Assembly: GCA_002427365.1 (NCBI GenBank)
Contig: DIQT01000007.1
Coordinates: forward strand, 134,590-144,548
DNA: 9,959 bases
Source: Caryophanales bacterium UBA5455
GTDB taxonomy: Bacteria > Bacillota_I > Bacilli_A > RFN20 > CAG-826
Reading direction: 5' to 3'
The notes below the pieces were generated by a model. That model was not told where the DNA came from, searched no databases, and saw nothing but the letters and a program-made list of their open reading frames with translations. Positions 8,894 through 9,959 of the stretch are shown here, in pieces (the first letter of the stretch is position 1; each line of letters opens with the position of its first letter). Made by a program: the position numbers and the translations under genes.

Positions 8894-8900
8894 TTTTTTT
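8894..8900 (-). other. Frameshift in an A7 run, lesion 3 of the pseudogene
   Basis: On the coding strand the run is seven A. An eighth A would turn LEKN into LEKKFDYEIFEF and join it to the following homologous frame (ITGFFNLEITC, matching KTGFIKLQLEV of the intact copy). Confidence 0.85.
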
Positions 8901-9149
8901 CTAATTTGCTACTAAATGAAAAGGTTTCAACTTCCTGTAGCGGCGAACTTGTAAACTCATCAATTAGATAACTGTCTAACTTTTGACCGACAAGTGTTAT
9001 AAAATTAGGAAGCCACTCAAGCTTAGTTTTATTATTAGTGCTTATTTTGCCACTAGAATTGATTTTAGACCGGTATTTATTTAATAACGGATAAGAAGTA
9101 GAACTAAGAAGTAAAGCCACTAAAGGGACGTTTACAACCTTAATTGGCG

Positions 9150-9160
9150 AATATATTTAA
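9150..9160 (-). other. Frameshift, lesion 2 of the pseudogene
   Basis: The frame reading FFTWSLN passes into the frame reading IYSPIKVVNV, which matches MPYLPVELVKV of the intact copy. The new frame has a TAA at 9157-9159 and the old one a TAA at 9140-9142, so the change lies between them. One extra base, or two missing, would explain it. Confidence 0.85.
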
Positions 9161-9499
9161 TGACCAAGTAAAAAACAAGTAAGAATCATCATGCGAATAA
9201 ACCTCACTAAACCCCCGTTGATAGCTATATCTTGCAACTTTTTTAATCCGATCATTAAGATGATATGCTTTAAAGTCTTGACTAGTAAAGAGTCTTCCAT
9301 CGGATGTTAAAAATTCTCCACTAAAAAAATGTGAAATTTTCATATAGGCGTAACTATTAATATTATGGCTATGAAATTTAATTACTAAGTGAGTTCCGGT
9401 TAGTGAGAACGTTGAAAACCGGACATAATCTTTCGCAGTTCGATGAGGACCAAATCCAACCAATTTTCCATCTAAAAAACTTGCCATACTTGGAGAGCG

Positions 9500-9502
9500 T
9501 CA
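9500..9502 (-). other. In-frame TGA stop, lesion 1 of the pseudogene
   Basis: This is codon 34 from ATG 9601, between SPKS and RSPSMASF. The frame on both sides is the same and the homology to the N-terminal domain continues after it. Translation might restart at ATG 9487, but this would still meet the later lesions. Confidence 0.85.
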
Positions 9503-9610
9503 ACTTTTAGGTGAAAAGAAGTTGTTTTGTCGAAGGAAAAACAAAAACCCAAAAGTAATACTCTTTTCTTTTTCAAAGTCTGCTCCCCAGATGACAATCA
9601 TTAGTATGAC

Positions 9611-9959
9611 CTATTTTTCAACAACAAAAAATCCTGTTGAGTTGCTAGGAAGAGTAAATTTAAAGTTAATTTCGCTATTATTATAAGAGGCATTAATACT
9701 CGTAATTGCACCTGTAAGTGTATTGTAGTATTTAACGCTTGTGCCAGAACCCGTAAATGTAAAGTTAAGTTCTTTATTGCTCTTATATGCATTAACGACA
9801 GTATATAAATCATAGTTTTCATTGGCGCGTTTACTCATATAAACATTAACAGCGTATTTATCATCAACAAAGAAGGAGTTGAGTTTTTGATCACGAATAT
9901 AATTTGCGATTGCAACTGATGTGCGTAAGTTAGTTGCGTTTTGACTGATGGTTTTAAAT
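9611..9959 (-). CDS. C-terminal part of a probable glycoside hydrolase (5' end outside window)
   Basis: The frame is open from the right edge to the TAG at 9613-9611, giving 115 visible residues with no start needed inside the window. After a helix-like segment (NLRTSVAIANYIRDQ) comes a beta-rich stretch with VYMSKRANENYDLYTVVN, then VKYYNTLTGAITSI and a closing LPSNSTGFFVVE. This pattern is typical of the last domain of large glycosidases, including GH106-type rhamnosidases: an R..+..D.Y.+.N strand pair, then 'the body/tag of the tG' and an aliphatic terminal strand. The match is by eye and moderate, so the family is not assigned. It lies 9 bases upstream of the pseudogene start and was probably in one operon with it. 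Whether this gene is itself intact cannot be seen. Confidence 0.62.
   Translation of the reverse strand, partial: FKTISQNATNLRTSVAIANYIRDQKLNSFFVDDKYAVNVYMSKRANENYDLYTVVNAYKSNKELNFTFTGSGTSVKYYNTLTGAITSINASYNNSEINFKFTLPSNSTGFFVVEK

Larger units (their letters stand above)
7425..9601 (-). pseudogene. Decayed GH78-type alpha-L-rhamnosidase-like gene
   Basis: A second glycosidase of the type at 384-2678, broken five times. The probable start is ATG 9601-9599, with TAGG 8 bases upstream; the product opens MIVIWGADF. A TGA stands in frame at 9500-9502, a frameshift lies near 9150-9160, further frameshifts lie in A7 runs at 8894-8900 and 8210-8216, and a TAA stands in frame at 7812-7814. Bridged across these, the fragments follow the intact paralogue in order: FLDGKLVGFGPH (sugar-binding domain), SYQRGFSE, LEPYTAKYVKV, DCPSRERAGWLSD, IPNWSLWYILE, FGLLENLESW, FVEWSAAN, GTLWENN and NHGFASY. 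All catalytic Asp and Glu positions survive. Identity is roughly half by eye, so the copies diverged before this one broke. The coding run ends at TAA 7427-7425. Any fragment made would lack a full active site. Confidence 0.93.

Noticed and set aside
8195..8900. Programmed frameshifting as a normal means of expression
   Set aside because: Three shifts plus two nonsense codons in one gene, with no slippery-site plus structure arrangement that I can see, and an unbroken paralogue nearby, make simple decay the better explanation.
9500..9502. TGA read as tryptophan, which would remove one pseudogene lesion
   Set aside because: All tryptophans that I checked in the intact genes are TGG and no long gene contains an in-frame TGA. 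In AT-rich genomes with the alternative code TGA is the common tryptophan codon. The other four lesions would remain in any case.
9601..9822. Reverse open frame overlapping the glycosidase C-terminus
   Set aside because: It is low-complexity (Leu/Ile-rich) and shifted by one frame from the frame that stays open to the window edge and shows beta-domain patterning.
1..9959. CRISPR array, insertion sequence, tRNA or rRNA
   Set aside because: I found no regularly spaced direct repeats, no transposase-like frame and no tRNA-like or rRNA-like segment when reading both strands.

Overview
The window is AT-rich and densely coded, with short or overlapping gene junctions, AGGAG-type ribosome binding sites and mostly TAA stops. 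Tryptophan is written TGG throughout the long intact genes and no TGA is read through, so the standard bacterial code applies. This fits a low-GC Bacillota, or a Mycoplasmatota-like lineage that keeps the standard code (for example an Acholeplasma/Izemoplasma/RF39/Erysipelotrichales-type organism). Nothing in the window fixes the genus.

Forward strand, 1-7373: one tightly packed carbohydrate operon that begins before the window. It holds the C-terminal end of an unrecognised protein, then an intact cytoplasmic GH78-type (alpha-L-rhamnosidase-like) glycosidase, a sugar isomerase of the L-fucose/L-arabinose isomerase group (COG2407 type), an FGGY sugar kinase, a DUF4432 aldose 1-epimerase-like protein, and a class II (fructose-bisphosphate type) aldolase. 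Together they form a plausible complete route: glycoside, free aldose, anomer exchange, ketose, ketose phosphate, then two three-carbon products. The substrate is not decided. The GH78 enzyme hints at rhamnose, but an aldolase of this family would normally be expected to cut sugars with 3S configuration, which rhamnulose lacks. This conflict is the most interesting point in the window. No transporter, regulator or promoter of the operon is visible.

Reverse strand, 7425-9959: a convergent locus. At the right edge is the C-terminal part of a probable large glycoside hydrolase. Just downstream lies a second GH78-type gene that is clearly a pseudogene: two in-frame stops and three frameshifts, two of them in seven-base A runs. 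Joined across these lesions it aligns from end to end with the intact GH78 of the forward operon, at roughly half identity by eye. It is therefore an old paralogue that decayed after divergence, not a recent tandem copy. The two loci meet tail to tail across about 50 bases with no convincing terminator.
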